Shown here piece after piece: positions 62,359 to 62,395 of a DNA stretch of 62,395 bases. The notes under the pieces were generated by a model. The model was not told where the DNA came from and ran no database searches. It was given only the letters and a program-made list of their open reading frames with translations. Position 1 is the stretch's first letter; every line of letters begins with the position of its first letter. The DNA is from an uncultured Sphingomonas sp. (GTDB lineage: Bacteria; Pseudomonadota; Alphaproteobacteria; Sphingomonadales; Sphingomonadaceae). The position numbers and the translations under genes were made by a program. The stretch is taken from positions 1 through 62,395 of the forward strand of contig NZ_CAKTFO010000018.1 in NCBI RefSeq assembly GCF_934560975.1, in the 5' to 3' direction.

Positions 62359-62395
62359 ATGGGCGCGCTGATCTGGTTCACAGTGCTGGCTGGAA
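62359..62395 (+). CDS. Start of a gene running off the window
   Basis: ATG 62359 with GAGAGAGGG eight bases upstream; the first 12 residues MGALIWFTVLAG are hydrophobic, so a membrane protein or signal peptide. Too short to identify. Confidence 0.35.
   Translation, partial: MGALIWFTVLAG

Overview
The window is GC-rich, gene-dense DNA from an alphaproteobacterium, most likely a sphingomonad (Sphingomonas-like). This rests on protein character and gene order: a Tim44-mltA-smr cluster divergent from secB-murJ-trpS, a minus-strand TCA block (mdh-sucD-sucA-sucB-lpdA), the tig/clpP/clpX region, and mreBCD-pbp2-rodA. No database search was possible; family names come from motifs read in the translations.

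Layout. 1-1.1 kb: the tail of a chemoreceptor-like gene, a flavin-binding stress protein and a small hydrophilic protein. 1.2-9.9 kb: dapE, smr, mltA, a Tim44-like gene, secB, murJ, trpS, a DUF4136 lipoprotein and a TrmH-type methyltransferase. 10-23 kb, mostly minus strand: a lipoprotein, lpdA, a frameshifted GIY-YIG gene, sucB, sucA, sucD, mdh, a polysaccharide polymerase/ligase-like membrane protein, zapE and sdhB; sucC and sdhCDA are not beside their partners. 22.8-29 kb: gatC-gatA, a 2OG-Fe(II) oxygenase, two envelope-glycan genes and gatB. 29.3-37.8 kb: tRNA-Leu(UAG), tig, an 863-residue adenylation/carrier/acyltransferase-3 fusion, clpP, a second acyltransferase-3 gene in less GC-rich DNA, and clpX. 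38-46 kb: thiolase, csaA-like, small proteins, bestrophin, hisN, a BLUF photosensor, leuA with a leucine-rich leader peptide and attenuator-like RNA, and sodC. 46-53.5 kb: mutL, then mreB-mreC-mreD-pbp2-rodA. 53.6-59.5 kb: a 5.9-kb integrative element in tRNA-Lys(CUU), bounded by 48-bp direct repeats. 59.7-62.4 kb: a zinc alcohol dehydrogenase and an eroded zone with an IS6-family transposase relic and a gene fragment.

How the parts work together. The core is housekeeping: TCA cycle and respiration, amidotransferase-dependent Gln/Asn-tRNA formation, protein export and folding, proteolysis, peptidoglycan elongation, leucine/lysine/histidine synthesis and mismatch repair. The accessory interest lies in four places: the two acyltransferases inserted into the tig-clpP-clpX block, one of which is built like a one-chain Dlt system (activate, carry, transfer across the membrane); the tRNA-Lys element with an integrase-AlpA-primase-DUF3987 layout resembling a stripped-down phage satellite; the leu attenuator; and the decayed or interrupted genes (GIY-YIG frameshift, IS6 relic).
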